Origin: Clostridiaceae bacterium
Lineage (GTDB): Bacteria > Bacillota > Clostridia > DSM-8532
NCBI GenBank assembly: GCA_012727625.1
Contig: JAAYGP010000129.1
Span: 1 to 31,848 of the forward strand
Length of the DNA stretch: 31,848 bases
Direction: 5' to 3'
Shown: piece after piece, positions 9,468 to 17,320 of the stretch
Position numbering within the stretch: position 1 is the stretch's first letter
How the letters are laid out: each line of letters begins with the position of its first letter
Made by a program: the position numbers and the translations under genes
Notes under the pieces: model-generated
The model's input: only the letters and a program-made list of their open reading frames with translations
Told to the model about the DNA's origin: nothing
Databases searched by the model: none

Positions 9468-9963
9468 TTGTTAATTACCCTTGAAACAAGCACTGAACAG
9501 GATGTGACTTTCAATGAGTATGACGGATTCAACCAGCTAAAGAAAGTTATCACCGGTGGTGTTATTGCAGAGTACCGGTATAACGCTGACGGGCTTAGAA
9601 CGAAAAAGGTCATAAACGGAACAGAAACCCGTCATATCTGGGATAGTTGGAATATTGCAGCAGAGCCTACGGGAACAACAATAACCGCAAAATATACCCG
9701 GGGAATCAACCTCATACACAGTGATATGGCAGGAACAGTAAACTACTACCTGTTCAATGGCCATGGCGATGTGATACAATTAACTAATAGCAGCGGTAGT
9801 GTTATAAAAACTTATGACTATGACGCATTCGGCAATGAAAAGACCCCGGACTTGAATGACATCAACCCATGCGGTTACTGATCCTGAAATTCCTTTTATG
9901 CCTATAGCGAAACCTTTACCTACGCCTGTACCGATACCAGTGCCTATTCCTGTAATGCCTTGA
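9468..9963 (+). pseudogene. Rhs-repeat protein fragment with Pro-rich C-terminal tail
   Basis: The first frame (TTG 9468 to TGA 9879-9881) encodes Rhs/YD-repeat core sequence: YDGFNQLKKVITGG, EYRYNADGLRTKKVING, HGDVIQLTNSSGSV, then YDYDAFGNEK just before the stop. The canonical continuation (GEY-D-ETG-YLR) is missing. One base later in register, from 9874, another frame reads VTDPEIPFMPIAKP, then a PVPIP-rich tail ending at TGA 9961-9963. That looks like the true C terminus of an Rhs toxin-type protein. The parsimonious reading is the end of an Rhs gene that lost its 5' part and most of its C-terminal toxin module by deletion. No ribosome site precedes 9468, and the fragment abuts the promoter region of the minus-strand SLH gene. 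Confidence 0.75.
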
Positions 9964-9983
9964 TATAAAAGGAGTAAATCTAT

Positions 9984-10206
9984 ATGAAGAAATTAAGAAA
10001 AAGAATTTATATAAAAATAAATCCAGATAATAATGAGATTATATATTCTGGTATAGAGTTTGCAGAATTTATTAAGTACTTAGAACAACCAATTGAAAAT
10101 ATTGCTTATAAAGGGTAATTATTTAGGAAACAGGGTTAAGCATAATTTTGAGCTTTTGGAGGGACAAAAAATTATAGAAAATCTTGCTCGTGATAATGTT
10201 CTTTAA
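9984..10206 (+). pseudogene. Frameshifted small gene in the Rhs immunity position
   Basis: AAAAGGAG (9967-9974) lies nine bases before ATG 9984. The frame reads MKKLRKRIYIKINPDNNE and stops at TAA 10116-10118 after 44 residues. Shifting by one base at a GGG (10113-10115) opens GNYLGNRVKHNFELLEGQ, ending ...NLARDNVL at TAA 10204-10206, for a joined product of about 74 residues. The gene is clearly AT-richer than its neighbours and starts 20 bases after the Rhs tail stop, the usual place for the immunity gene of a polymorphic toxin. I do not recognise the family; the immunity role is inferred from position only. The 44-residue protein could still be made. Confidence 0.5.
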
Positions 10207-10595
10207 ATATAATCAAAATCAAAGAAACATTTTATTATAAGTTAGGAAATAAGAGCATCATGCCATAACGTATCAGAGAATATCAGGAAAATAACCCTGC
10301 GTAAAAAACGCATACAATTTCAACGGCGAATATTTACGCCTTAAAAAAAGGGCCGACGTGTAAAAGAAGTGCGTCAGCCAGATTAAAGGGGGTCAAAATG
10401 TATTGTGAGGTCATTAAAGAGTATAACCTTTATATAGTTCTTTATACATGAAATAATGAATTTTTTTCAGACAATTGATAAACAAAAAGCAAACAGGATG
10501 AGAGTGTGCATATGAATTTTTGTTTGTAACACCGGTCCGTATCATGTATAATATTGTGTGTATTATTAACGTGTAAACAAACGAGAGGAATTTAA
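10207..10595. other. Intergenic region, 389 bases, no recognisable gene
   Basis: AT-rich spacer after the Rhs debris. It contains a 17-codon frame at 10398-10451 with a good ribosome site but no recognisable content, possible transposon or Rhs scraps around 10270-10400 that I cannot identify, and the yqhQ promoter at its end. Confidence 0.5.
10524..10552 (+). promoter_or_regulatory. Promoter of yqhQ-prmC
   Basis: TTGTAA (10524-10529), 17 bases, TATAAT (10547-10552), 43 bases before the ATG. Perfect -10 box and ideal spacing for the housekeeping sigma factor. Confidence 0.7.
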
Positions 10596-11576
10596 ATGGA
10601 AAAGGAAATCTGGAAAAAACCCCTCAGGCAATGCAATATAGGTGGTGAAGCCTTAATTGAGGGAGTTATGATGCGTGGTAACAACAAAATGGCTACTGCA
10701 ATACGAAAATCCGATGGTAATATTGTTGTTGATATCGTTGATTATGTTCCCCTTACAAAAAGATTCCTTCTTTTTAAAATTCCGGTTATACGCGGAGCGG
10801 TCAGTATGCTTGAATCCATGTATGTTGGCATGAAAGTGCTGATGAAGTCTGCCGAGGAAGCGGAATTTGAAGAAGAGGAAGAATCCCGGATAGATAAATT
10901 ATTAAAAAGAATATTCGGTGATAATTTTTTCCACGCAATGCTTTATATATCCGTGGCTATCGCTCTGGCACTTGGGATAGGGATATTTATGCTGTTGCCC
11001 AACTGGATTACCAACTGGTTCACCTTTGATAAAAGCACTGCTGCAGGTTCAATTGCTGCTAATCTTATAGAAGGAGCTATAAGGCTTGTTATATTCTTTT
11101 CATATATTTACCTGGTATCGCGAAACAAGGAAATTGAAAGGGTTTTCCAGTATCATGGCGCCGAGCATAATGCAATTTACACCTATGAAAACATGGAGGA
11201 ATTGACCCCGGAAAATGCCGGAAAACATACCACTTTACATCCCAGGTGCGGTACCACATACCTTTTTGTTGTTGTTATGACAAGTATTATTCTTTTTTCA
11301 CTTGTGCGCTGGCGCAGTCCCCTGGTTAATATGGCTTTGCGTCTTGCGATGTTTCCCCTTGTGGCAGGCGTTGCCTATGAGGTTTTTAAGCTCGCGGCAA
11401 AAACCGATTTTAAACCTATAAGAGCCATAAGCTACCCGGGCCTTATGATGCAGAAAATTACAACGCAGCCGCCGGATCAGGGGCAATTGGAGGTTGCTTT
11501 GGCTGCGCTTAAGGCTATTGTTGAGGATGAACCTGAAAAAAAGGGCCACGGTTCGGAAAGTGAAAAACAGCATTAA
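10596..11576 (+). CDS. yqhQ: DUF1385 / YqhQ-family membrane protein
   Basis: 326-residue integral membrane protein of the DUF1385 family, whose biochemical role is not established. It begins with the family signature GGEALIEGVMMRG (residues 14-26). It has membrane helices near 117-140, 155-175, 212-232 and 240-260, and carries the conserved block FQYHGAEHNAIYTYE followed by HPRCGTTYLF, whose His/Glu/Cys pattern suggests metal binding. Start: ATG 10596 with GAGAGG eight bases upstream. In many Firmicutes it precedes prmC and prfA; here prmC follows 61 bases later (TTG start), consistent with one operon. Confidence 0.9.
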   Translation: MEKEIWKKPLRQCNIGGEALIEGVMMRGNNKMATAIRKSDGNIVVDIVDYVPLTKRFLLFKIPVIRGAVSMLESMYVGMKVLMKSAEEAEFEEEEESRIDKLLKRIFGDNFFHAMLYISVAIALALGIGIFMLLPNWITNWFTFDKSTAAGSIAANLIEGAIRLVIFFSYIYLVSRNKEIERVFQYHGAEHNAIYTYENMEELTPENAGKHTTLHPRCGTTYLFVVVMTSIILFSLVRWRSPLVNMALRLAMFPLVAGVAYEVFKLAAKTDFKPIRAISYPGLMMQKITTQPPDQGQLEVALAALKAIVEDEPEKKGHGSESEKQH

Positions 11577-11637
11577 AGCCTGTATCCGGAAAATGCCTTT
11601 CCTGCGCACAGGAGCTTTGACACGGAGGGTGAAGGCC

Positions 11638-12483
11638 TTGACAGTTAAAGACTCAATGGAAAAAGCCGCCCATATCCTGAAGGAAAATAAAATCGAATCC
11701 CCGGTTAAAGAAGCCGGGGTTTTATTGGCTTATGTTCTGAAAAAGGATGTTTCATGGCTCTATGCTCATCCTGAACACTGTCCCGGACATGATGAACTGA
11801 CGGAGTTTGATGCACTGGTCAACAAACGAAGTAAGAGGATGCCATTACAATATATAACCAACAGTCAGGAATTTATGTCACTTAATTTTTATGTAAACCG
11901 CCACTGTCTTGTACCAAGGCCGGAAACCGAGATACTGGTTGGCGAAGCGCTGAAATGGATAAAAAATTGCTGTCGGGACAGGGTTCGTGTATTGGATATT
12001 GGGGCGGGTTCGGGCGCTATATGTGTGAGTATTGCCTGGTATTCCGGGAAAACCATTATTGACGCTCTTGATATTTCTAAAAGGGCTCTTTTGGTTGCGG
12101 AGATAAATGCCAAAAAATACCATGTCGATAACAGGATTAAATTTATAAACGCGGACTTTACGCAATGGGAAAATGAAGAAATCTATAACATAATCGTATC
12201 AAATCCGCCTTATATACCCCGTAAGGAAATTGAAACGCTTATGCCCGAGGTGAGGGATTATGAACCTTTGGCGGCTCTGGACGGAGGTCGGGACGGACTT
12301 AAGTTTTATCGTTCCCTAGCTCCCAGAATAAAAAAGCTTATGGCTCCCGGAGGCGCTGCTTTTGTTGAAGTGGGGATGGATCAGGCAGAACAGGTTGTGA
12401 ATATATTCCGGGAGAATGGACTGAATACGTCTGTATTTAAGGACTTAGCAGGTATTGACAGGATTGTCCGTATCTTTTTCTAA
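11638..12483 (+). CDS. prmC: Release factor glutamine N5-methyltransferase PrmC
   Basis: PrmC uses S-adenosylmethionine to methylate the Gln of the GGQ motif in release factors RF1 and RF2. From a TTG start at 11638, with GGAGG nine bases upstream, the product has 281 residues, the family norm. The N-terminal helical domain covers 1-80. PRPETE (93-98), the SAM motif VLDIGAGSGA (118-127) and the catalytic NPPY (189-192) are all present, followed by PLAALDGGRDGL. The frame is open upstream into yqhQ, but that stretch is basic and out of family. Its substrate gene prfA is in this window at 26884, not next door. Confidence 0.93.
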   Translation: MTVKDSMEKAAHILKENKIESPVKEAGVLLAYVLKKDVSWLYAHPEHCPGHDELTEFDALVNKRSKRMPLQYITNSQEFMSLNFYVNRHCLVPRPETEILVGEALKWIKNCCRDRVRVLDIGAGSGAICVSIAWYSGKTIIDALDISKRALLVAEINAKKYHVDNRIKFINADFTQWENEEIYNIIVSNPPYIPRKEIETLMPEVRDYEPLAALDGGRDGLKFYRSLAPRIKKLMAPGGAAFVEVGMDQAEQVVNIFRENGLNTSVFKDLAGIDRIVRIFF

Positions 12484-12573
12484 TTTTTTCTTAAAAAATT
12501 GTATAAATACTCCTTTTTCAGACTATACTTCAATATACGGATTCATAGTATATTCCAAAAAGGAGTTTTCAAT

Positions 12574-12879
12574 ATGAATGGAGATATGGCTTACCGTCAT
12601 AATGAGATCAGGGAACAGGGGCTTTTTAGAAAACTGTGCAGATGGAGTGCGGAAGAAGAATTTTCAGAAAGTGTTGACGACAGAAAAAGCCTGCTTGAAA
12701 GCATTCATCAGGTACGGCAGGAATGGCTGAATGCCATTGAAAATTTTAATCAGGCCGAAAATGAGGAGCTGGTTGAATATTATATTTACAGGATAAAAGC
12801 CTGCCAGGTGAGGTATAATTACCTTTTGAAGATGGCAAAGGAAACAGGGCTCAGGCAGAATATTTATGAAGCGCAATGA
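12574..12879 (+). CDS. DUF2508 / YaaL-like small protein
   Basis: 101 residues from ATG 12574, with AAAGGAG eight bases upstream. The C-terminal half shows the DUF2508 pattern: W(L)xAIENFNQAENEELVEY followed by YIYRIKACQVRYNYLLKMAKE, two amphipathic helices. No membrane segment. In Bacillus the homologue yaaL sits directly before bofA, as here (72-base gap), which supports the call. Function is unknown. Confidence 0.85.
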   Translation: MNGDMAYRHNEIREQGLFRKLCRWSAEEEFSESVDDRKSLLESIHQVRQEWLNAIENFNQAENEELVEYYIYRIKACQVRYNYLLKMAKETGLRQNIYEAQ

Positions 12880-12892
12880 CATAAGCTTTCTT

Positions 12893-12921
12893 TCATAATT
12901 CCTTAATGATTTGAATACAAT
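12893..12921 (+). promoter_or_regulatory. Sigma-E-like promoter before bofA
   Basis: TCATAATT (12893-12900), a 13-base spacer, AATACAAT (12914-12921). This is close to the mother-cell sigma-E pattern (TCATATT, 13-15 bases, CATACAAT) and 31 bases before the bofA ATG. bofA is sigma-E-dependent in Bacillus subtilis, so the match is biologically sensible, but it is inferred from sequence alone. Confidence 0.5.
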
Positions 12922-12951
12922 TGTAAGGGATAATCATCCGGCAGGTAGGAG

Positions 12952-13215
12952 ATGGATAACATTTATATTTTACTGGCCTGGGTTGCCGGTATTATAATAG
13001 TATTTGCCTTTGGCAAAGCTATAAGAGTGCCTTTAAAAATTGCATTCAGACTACTGGTGAATGGGTTGCTCGGAGGTTTTACCATTATTGTCCTGAACTT
13101 TTTGGGGCAGTATGTAAACTTTAATATTTCATTGAATATTTTTTCTGCGCTTATTGTGAGAACACTCGGGCTTCCCGGGGTTATACTGCTGATAATTCTG
13201 AAATATTTATTATAA
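12952..13215 (+). CDS. bofA: Pro-sigma-K processing inhibitor BofA
   Basis: 87-residue membrane protein. BofA holds the SpoIVFB protease inactive in the forespore outer membrane until sigma-K is needed. Helix 1 covers about 4-22 (ILLAWVAGIIIVFAFGKA), helix 2 about 35-50 (LLVNGLLGGFTIIVLNF) and helix 3 about 65-87 (VRTLGLPGVILLIILKYLL). The NGLLGG and LGLPGVILL segments are the family hallmarks. ATG 12952; AGGT and GGAG lie close upstream, giving a short spacing. A strong terminator follows. Confidence 0.88.
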   Translation: MDNIYILLAWVAGIIIVFAFGKAIRVPLKIAFRLLVNGLLGGFTIIVLNFLGQYVNFNISLNIFSALIVRTLGLPGVILLIILKYLL

Positions 13216-13257
13216 CGGGGGCATTTCAGCACGATTTAAGTTTTTGGAACAAAGCCG

Positions 13258-13282
13258 AAGACCCGGCATTGCCGGGTCTTTT
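13258..13282. terminator. Bidirectional terminator after bofA and veg
   Basis: AAGACCCGGC and GCCGGGTCTT form a perfect 10-bp stem with a three-base loop (ATT), followed by TTTT. It lies between convergent bofA and veg and could serve both. Confidence 0.85.
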
Positions 13283-13336
13283 GGAAAGAACTGGGTTCAC
13301 AAATCCTATTGAGACTAAACCAACCTAAAACTGAAA

Positions 13337-13597
13337 CTATACGATCATTTTGTTATTGCTGCAAATTTTAATTTCAACGGTGTTGGTTAATACATCGGTA
13401 TAACTGTATGATACCTTGCGAACATTTTTAAATTCATTTTCAAAGCGAACCGTAAAAATACTCGGATATGTGCTTTCCAAAATTCCTTCTCTGACAAATG
13501 TTTTTTTACGGCCTTTGTTTGCTTTCAACTGGATTCGTTTACCGATGCAGGATTCCATCTCTTTCCTGATTTGGACCAGAGAACCTTTCTCTACCAT
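13337..13597 (-). CDS. veg: Veg family protein
   Basis: 86 residues from ATG 13597 (AGAGGTGAT lies upstream; the longer frame to 13648 runs into the promoter). The signature REGILESTYPSIFTVRF followed by VSYSYTDVLTNTVEI identifies Veg (DUF1021), a small cytosolic SH3-like barrel protein linked to biofilm and spore-germination phenotypes in Bacillus. A single gene with a very strong promoter, as in Bacillus. Confidence 0.92.
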   Translation of the reverse strand: MVEKGSLVQIRKEMESCIGKRIQLKANKGRKKTFVREGILESTYPSIFTVRFENEFKNVRKVSYSYTDVLTNTVEIKICSNNKMIV

Positions 13598-13625
13598 ACC
13601 AATCACCTCTTCTTTTGTCCAAGAC

Positions 13626-13655
13626 ATTATACCATAAATTTTAAGCAAATGTCAA
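13626..13655 (-). promoter_or_regulatory. veg promoter
   Basis: On the minus strand TTGACA (13655-13650), 18 bases, TATAAT (13631-13626): both boxes are perfect consensus, 28 bases before the veg ATG. Confidence 0.85.
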
Positions 13656-13880
13656 TAAAATTCTACATTATACTCCGTCTTTGCCGGCTGTGTCAAGTAC
13701 TTCAGATGATGTTTAATCCGATTAAACAGAATTTTAATTAAATATTTTTGTTTTTCTTCATTTTTCTCCTTTGTTTATTTTTTATGTACAGGCATAAAAC
13801 TGCGGTTGCTTGTAAATATATAGTCAGGTATCCTGTATTACTCTTATTAAATTATCTCCAAATATAGAAATTATATTCAT

Positions 13881-13917
13881 AAAAAATCAGGATTGCTCTT
13901 ATGTACAGCAATCCTGA
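13881..13917 (-). terminator. Terminator of the cotS-like gene
   Basis: On the minus strand TCAGGATTGCT and AGCAATCCTGA form a perfect 11-bp stem, then TTTTTT (13886-13881), 20 bases after the stop codon. Textbook rho-independent terminator. Confidence 0.9.
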
Positions 13918-13937
13918 CAAGCGATTTTATTATTTGA

Positions 13938-14921
13938 TTACAGTTTGTCAAAATCTTTCATAAACTTAATATGCGCTTCTTTTTCATTTATCACATCCAT
14001 TAAAACGGATGTAAAATTCCTTTGCGCCCAGCTTCGTTTACTGTTATAATAACGGTTTACAACTCTCCAGAACTTTTGCGGAAACAGCAGCATACTTTTC
14101 ATTACTTTAATTTCGTCCTTGTCGAGAGGTTCAATTTTCCTGTATGTATCAAGGATCATTCTTGCTTTTTGTATATCCCAGTTGCATTTTCTCATTCTTC
14201 TTCTAAGCATGTTCACTATATCATATATTTTTAATTCAATATTGCAGTAATCAAAATTGATAATTGATACAATGTCATTTTTAATTAAAATGTTCTGATA
14301 TGAATAATCATTGTGGCAGAGTATCCCCTCTTTTCTTGCTGCTTCAACGAGTTTGTTGTATTTTGAACTATATAATATATCAAGGCTTTTAAGTCCTGTT
14401 TCATAAAAATCATCAAAGTTTTCAATGAACAAATAGTCAAAACTGTTACGCTCCTTTTCGGCTTTTCTGCGCAGCCTGCGAATATCCTCAAGCCTTTTTT
14501 TGAAAAACACAGGAAGTTTTCCAAGGCTGTTTGGAATACGCGGTGGTTCTCCCTGGGTAAAGCCGCGACTTGCCTTATGCATAAGGGCTAAAGCTTCTGT
14601 TGCTTTTAAAACATCCCTGTCGTCATCAAATTCACATTCCCTGCCATCAATAAGGTTTACCATGGTGTAAATGCTTTCATCGCCCTCCAGATATGGTTGG
14701 TTGCCAACTGTAAGACAATAGGGATCAATGTGATAAAAATTGTTCTTCAAAAGATGGGTCTTTGCCTGATGTATAAACATGACCCTTTCCTTTGTATACT
14801 GGCAGGCCTTTATATATTTTCTCCCAGTAGTGGTTTCAAGGATATATCCAGCCCTGTAAGGCCTGATACCCACAATACGGATACCATAGCTGCTTTCGAT
14901 GAATCCTTTGGCTTCCTGCAT
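13938..14921 (-). CDS. CotS-family spore coat protein (kinase-like fold)
   Basis: CotS/YsxE/YutH proteins share the aminoglycoside-phosphotransferase fold and are spore coat components. From ATG 14921 there are 327 residues, beginning MQEAKGFIESSYGIRIVGIRP, the usual start of the family. The lobe signature HNDYSYQNILI carries the catalytic-loop HxD...N pattern, and INFDY replaces the DFG metal-binding motif. A longer frame starts at ATG 14996 (352 aa) but has no ribosome site; 14921 has only a weak GGATGG. CotS genes often occur in several copies in clostridia, so the exact paralogue is not called. Confidence 0.85.
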   Translation of the reverse strand: MQEAKGFIESSYGIRIVGIRPYRAGYILETTTGRKYIKACQYTKERVMFIHQAKTHLLKNNFYHIDPYCLTVGNQPYLEGDESIYTMVNLIDGRECEFDDDRDVLKATEALALMHKASRGFTQGEPPRIPNSLGKLPVFFKKRLEDIRRLRRKAEKERNSFDYLFIENFDDFYETGLKSLDILYSSKYNKLVEAARKEGILCHNDYSYQNILIKNDIVSIINFDYCNIELKIYDIVNMLRRRMRKCNWDIQKARMILDTYRKIEPLDKDEIKVMKSMLLFPQKFWRVVNRYYNSKRSWAQRNFTSVLMDVINEKEAHIKFMKDFDKL

Positions 14922-15360
14922 AAACTTCAACCATCCCGTTCTGGTATTCCATGTATTTTTGTAGTATTGTACTTCAGCCCGATACGTAAAAAGCATGGTT
15001 ATTATTTATCTAAAAAGCCATGTGTTTAATTTCAGGCCACTTCCCCAATCGGGGGTTTAGTCCGTCTACCCAACAATTATATGCCGAAAAAATGCTTATT
15101 ATTACAGAAAGACCGCCTGAAAAGCCCGGCAGCAAATTGTTGTCACGGGTTTTGAGCAATATACGGGTTTTGTTTTACAGGTGTTGAGCGATAAAGAGCA
15201 AAAACTTTCATATACAGTATCTGTGTACAGTAACCATGGATAGTCACAATTTTAAAAACATTTAGAAAAAGTGTGGAAAATTAAAAACAGATATGGTAAA
15301 ATAAATATAGTTAAATTTTTAACAAACAAGGACAAAAAATTACCGTGAGGAGAGGTCGAT
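14922..15360. other. Intergenic region, 439 bases
   Basis: Divergent spacer between the cotS-like gene and the small gene at 15361. It holds a short CCCC/GGGG hairpin near 15041-15056 and a repeat-family scrap (ACAGTATCTG then GTACAGTAAC, 15213-15234). No gene seen. Confidence 0.5.
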
Positions 15361-15672
15361 ATGGAAAAATACCTAAGGGTTAAAATGTCTGACGGTTCGG
15401 TATATGACATTCCCGCAGAAGTAATAGCAGAGCACAGGGCCAATTATTTCGAAAACAACTCTGCTGAAAAGCTTGCTTATCATTCCAGTTCAGTTCAGCC
15501 AAGGCTTCGCAAAGCTGAAAAAGAATTTGCCCTGAACAACGATGAAGTTCTGATTGATTGGGCGACAAACAAAATGAGTTGGAAAGATATTAAGAAATAC
15601 GCTTTGAAAGTGGATCTCAGTAACCATGAAGAGGAATGGAAGTCAGTGGAAAAGAGAATTATAACAAAATAA
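15361..15672 (+). CDS. Hypothetical cytosolic protein, 103 aa
   Basis: ATG 15361 follows GAGGAGAGG with six bases between, a strong start. Highly charged, no signal or membrane segment: MEKYLRVKMSDGSVYDIP, AEVIAEHRANYF, then ...NNDEVLIDWATNKMSWKD and a basic end. I recognise no named family. Single gene; convergent with the SleB-type gene. Confidence 0.65.
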   Translation: MEKYLRVKMSDGSVYDIPAEVIAEHRANYFENNSAEKLAYHSSSVQPRLRKAEKEFALNNDEVLIDWATNKMSWKDIKKYALKVDLSNHEEEWKSVEKRIITK

Positions 15673-15694
15673 ACCTGGGATTTCCTTAATAATA

Positions 15695-16534
15695 TTAATA
15701 ATAAAAGTATTCCCCATCAATTACCATGTAAAGATCCTTTGATTTTCCATGAAACGGTACATGGTTAAAGTACAGGCAGTTGTCAATGTTATTGATTCTT
15801 TCAAGAGCCATTTTTGCGGCAATTACGCAGGATAAATCGGGAATAAGCTCCGGAAAGCTTTCCCTATGTGCCGGCGGGAATTGCTTGCCATGTTGTTTGT
15901 CGAAAATAACATCATACACGGTATCAGGGAAATCCGGGCTTTTTACTCTGTTTAAGACAACATTTGCGATGGCAACCTTTCCCCTGATGCTTAACCCATG
16001 GCCTTCCACATGAACAATACGCGCGAGCCATATAATGTCCTCATCAGTATAGGAGCGGTGGAAAATACTCGAAGCAGGAATTTCCGCTCCTTCCTTAATT
16101 ATTTCCACGGAGGCTGTCATATAATTCCAGTCAACAGAACAGTCCAAAGCCTCAGCGAAATATCGTACTGGCACCATGGTACGGCCATTAACGCCCTCAA
16201 CTTCAACATCCATTATTTTTTCTTCGCCGTTTACCAAAAACTTATTGCTCCCGATCCAGACCTCAAGAACCAAATCATCATATTTAACAGTGGCTTTTTT
16301 CTCCTCCTGTTCCCACAAGACTTCCATATTGAATGATTCTGCTATAAAACGTATTGGCACAAATGTCCGGTTCTGCTTTATGTAAGGGTTGGTATCCGTA
16401 AAAACAGGCTGGCCGTTGATTTTTATTGTAATAAATAATTGTTCTTTCAAAGCCGTGGCTTTTACGCCTGTAAACAAAGTCAGCACTAAGAATGCCAGAA
16501 CCAGTGATAATACCGCTCTATGCAATTTCTCCAT
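15695..16534 (-). CDS. Exported SleB-type cell-wall hydrolase with copper-amine-oxidase-N domain
   Basis: 279 residues from ATG 16534, which has AGGAG eight bases upstream. The signal peptide is 1-27. Residues about 33-150 form a CuAO-N-type domain in two repeats (FVPIRFIAESFNMEVLWE, MVPVRYFAEALDCSVDWN), a common clostridial wall module. Residues about 160-279 match the SleB/Hydrolase_2 domain: DIIWLARIVHVEGHG with the catalytic Glu, GKVAIANVVLNRVKSPDFPDTVYDVI, and a terminal YFNHVPFHGKSK region. In Bacillus, SleB is a spore-cortex lytic transglycosylase; this could be a cortex or vegetative wall enzyme. Its start region GGAGTGAAACATATG is identical to that of the SLH/FN3 gene at 9399. Confidence 0.88.
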   Translation of the reverse strand: MEKLHRAVLSLVLAFLVLTLFTGVKATALKEQLFITIKINGQPVFTDTNPYIKQNRTFVPIRFIAESFNMEVLWEQEEKKATVKYDDLVLEVWIGSNKFLVNGEEKIMDVEVEGVNGRTMVPVRYFAEALDCSVDWNYMTASVEIIKEGAEIPASSIFHRSYTDEDIIWLARIVHVEGHGLSIRGKVAIANVVLNRVKSPDFPDTVYDVIFDKQHGKQFPPAHRESFPELIPDLSCVIAAKMALERINNIDNCLYFNHVPFHGKSKDLYMVIDGEYFYY

Positions 16535-16624
16535 ATGTTTCACTCCTGAGGTTACATAATACCTTTATTATTATTGTATCATTCATCCGTTTGGTTGGTA
16601 TCGGAATCTATATTTAATAATAAA

Positions 16625-16735
16625 ACGGTAACATAACTGAAATGAAATATTAAAACATGGCAGAAAAGCTCTTGCAAATGAAACTCACGTTTTCGTTATC
16701 GCACAGTATCTTTCAACAGTCCTGCGGACAGTAAA
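16625..16735. repeat. Decayed copy of the intergenic palindromic repeat family
   Basis: The right part, TATCGCACAGTATCTTTCAACAG then GGACAGTAA (16696-16734), aligns with ATTGCACAATATCTACAACAG then GAACAGCAA of the copy at 28895. The left part is much decayed and its boundary approximate. Confidence 0.45.
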
Positions 16736-16773
16736 CTGCCATTAAATCATAAAATTCCCGGGGGAAAAGCTCG

Positions 16774-16802
16774 TTGACACCTTGCTTTTCATGTAGTAGA
16801 AT
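16774..16802 (+). promoter_or_regulatory. Promoter of tRNA-Arg
   Basis: TTGACA (16774-16779), 17 bases, TAGAAT (16797-16802), ending 16 bases before the tRNA. Confidence 0.8.
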
Positions 16803-16818
16803 GTTTTAAGTAAAATAT

Positions 16819-16895
16819 GCGCCCGTAGCTCAGCAGGATAGAGCACAAGTTTCCTAAACTTGGTGTCGCACGTTCGAATCGTGTCGGGCGTACCA
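16819..16895 (+). tRNA. tRNA-Arg (anticodon CCT)
   Basis: The acceptor stem GCGCCCG pairs with CGGGCGT (last pair G-U). The anticodon stem CAAGT/ACTTG holds the loop TTCCTAA, giving CCT at 34-36, which reads AGG. The T arm contains CGTTCGAATCG. CCA is encoded (16893-16895). Confidence 0.95.
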
Positions 16896-16925
16896 GGGTT
16901 TCAAGGTTTTTGAAACCCTTTTTTT
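16896..16925 (+). terminator. Terminator of tRNA-Arg
   Basis: GGGTTTCA and TGAAACCC form an 8-bp stem followed by a run of seven or more Ts, directly after the tRNA CCA. Confidence 0.9.
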
Positions 16926-17050
16926 ATGCCTGGTACACTATAATGCTGCCTGGCGTAAGTATTGGAGTCTTTTTGTATTTACACGGTTCACCATTTGCCT
17001 AAAGAGGGTATATCATATTAGCAGATATATTTTTCAGGGAGGATAACAGC

Positions 17051-17320
17051 ATGGAATGCCTGGCTATATATGATTCGGGTAATTATACAATAAAAATGAA
17101 ACGGCACTTTGAAACAAAGGGTCTGGTTTTTGAGGTTGTATCCATCCCGTGCAAAATATCCTTTCATGGCTGTGGTTATTGCCTGAAGTTTCCCGAGGAA
17201 TTCAGGGAAATTGTGGTCTCTGAGAGCAAATCGTTGAAATATCCCGTTCGCGGATTGTACAGGATAATAAAAGGTACCACAAAAAATACATACGAAAAGC
17301 TTCCGCTGAGTCCTCAGTAA
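17051..17320 (+). CDS. DUF3343 small protein (putative sulfur/selenium carrier type)
   Basis: 89 residues; ATG 17051 follows GGGAGG with nine bases between. The layout matches the DUF3343 family: an N-terminal alpha/beta start, KGLVFEVVSIPCKISFHGCGYCLKF with the conserved CGYC pair, then a short C-terminal helix region. The family is annotated as a putative Se/S carrier from its Cys motif; direct evidence of function is limited. It lies just upstream of the cysQ-cysD-cysN sulfur genes, which fits but does not prove a sulfur role. Confidence 0.75.
   Translation: MECLAIYDSGNYTIKMKRHFETKGLVFEVVSIPCKISFHGCGYCLKFPEEFREIVVSESKSLKYPVRGLYRIIKGTTKNTYEKLPLSPQ

Noticed and set aside
10398..10451. 17-codon frame with an AAAGGGGG ribosome site between the Rhs debris and yqhQ
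   Set aside because: Too short and without recognisable content; lies in degraded sequence. A leader peptide cannot be excluded.
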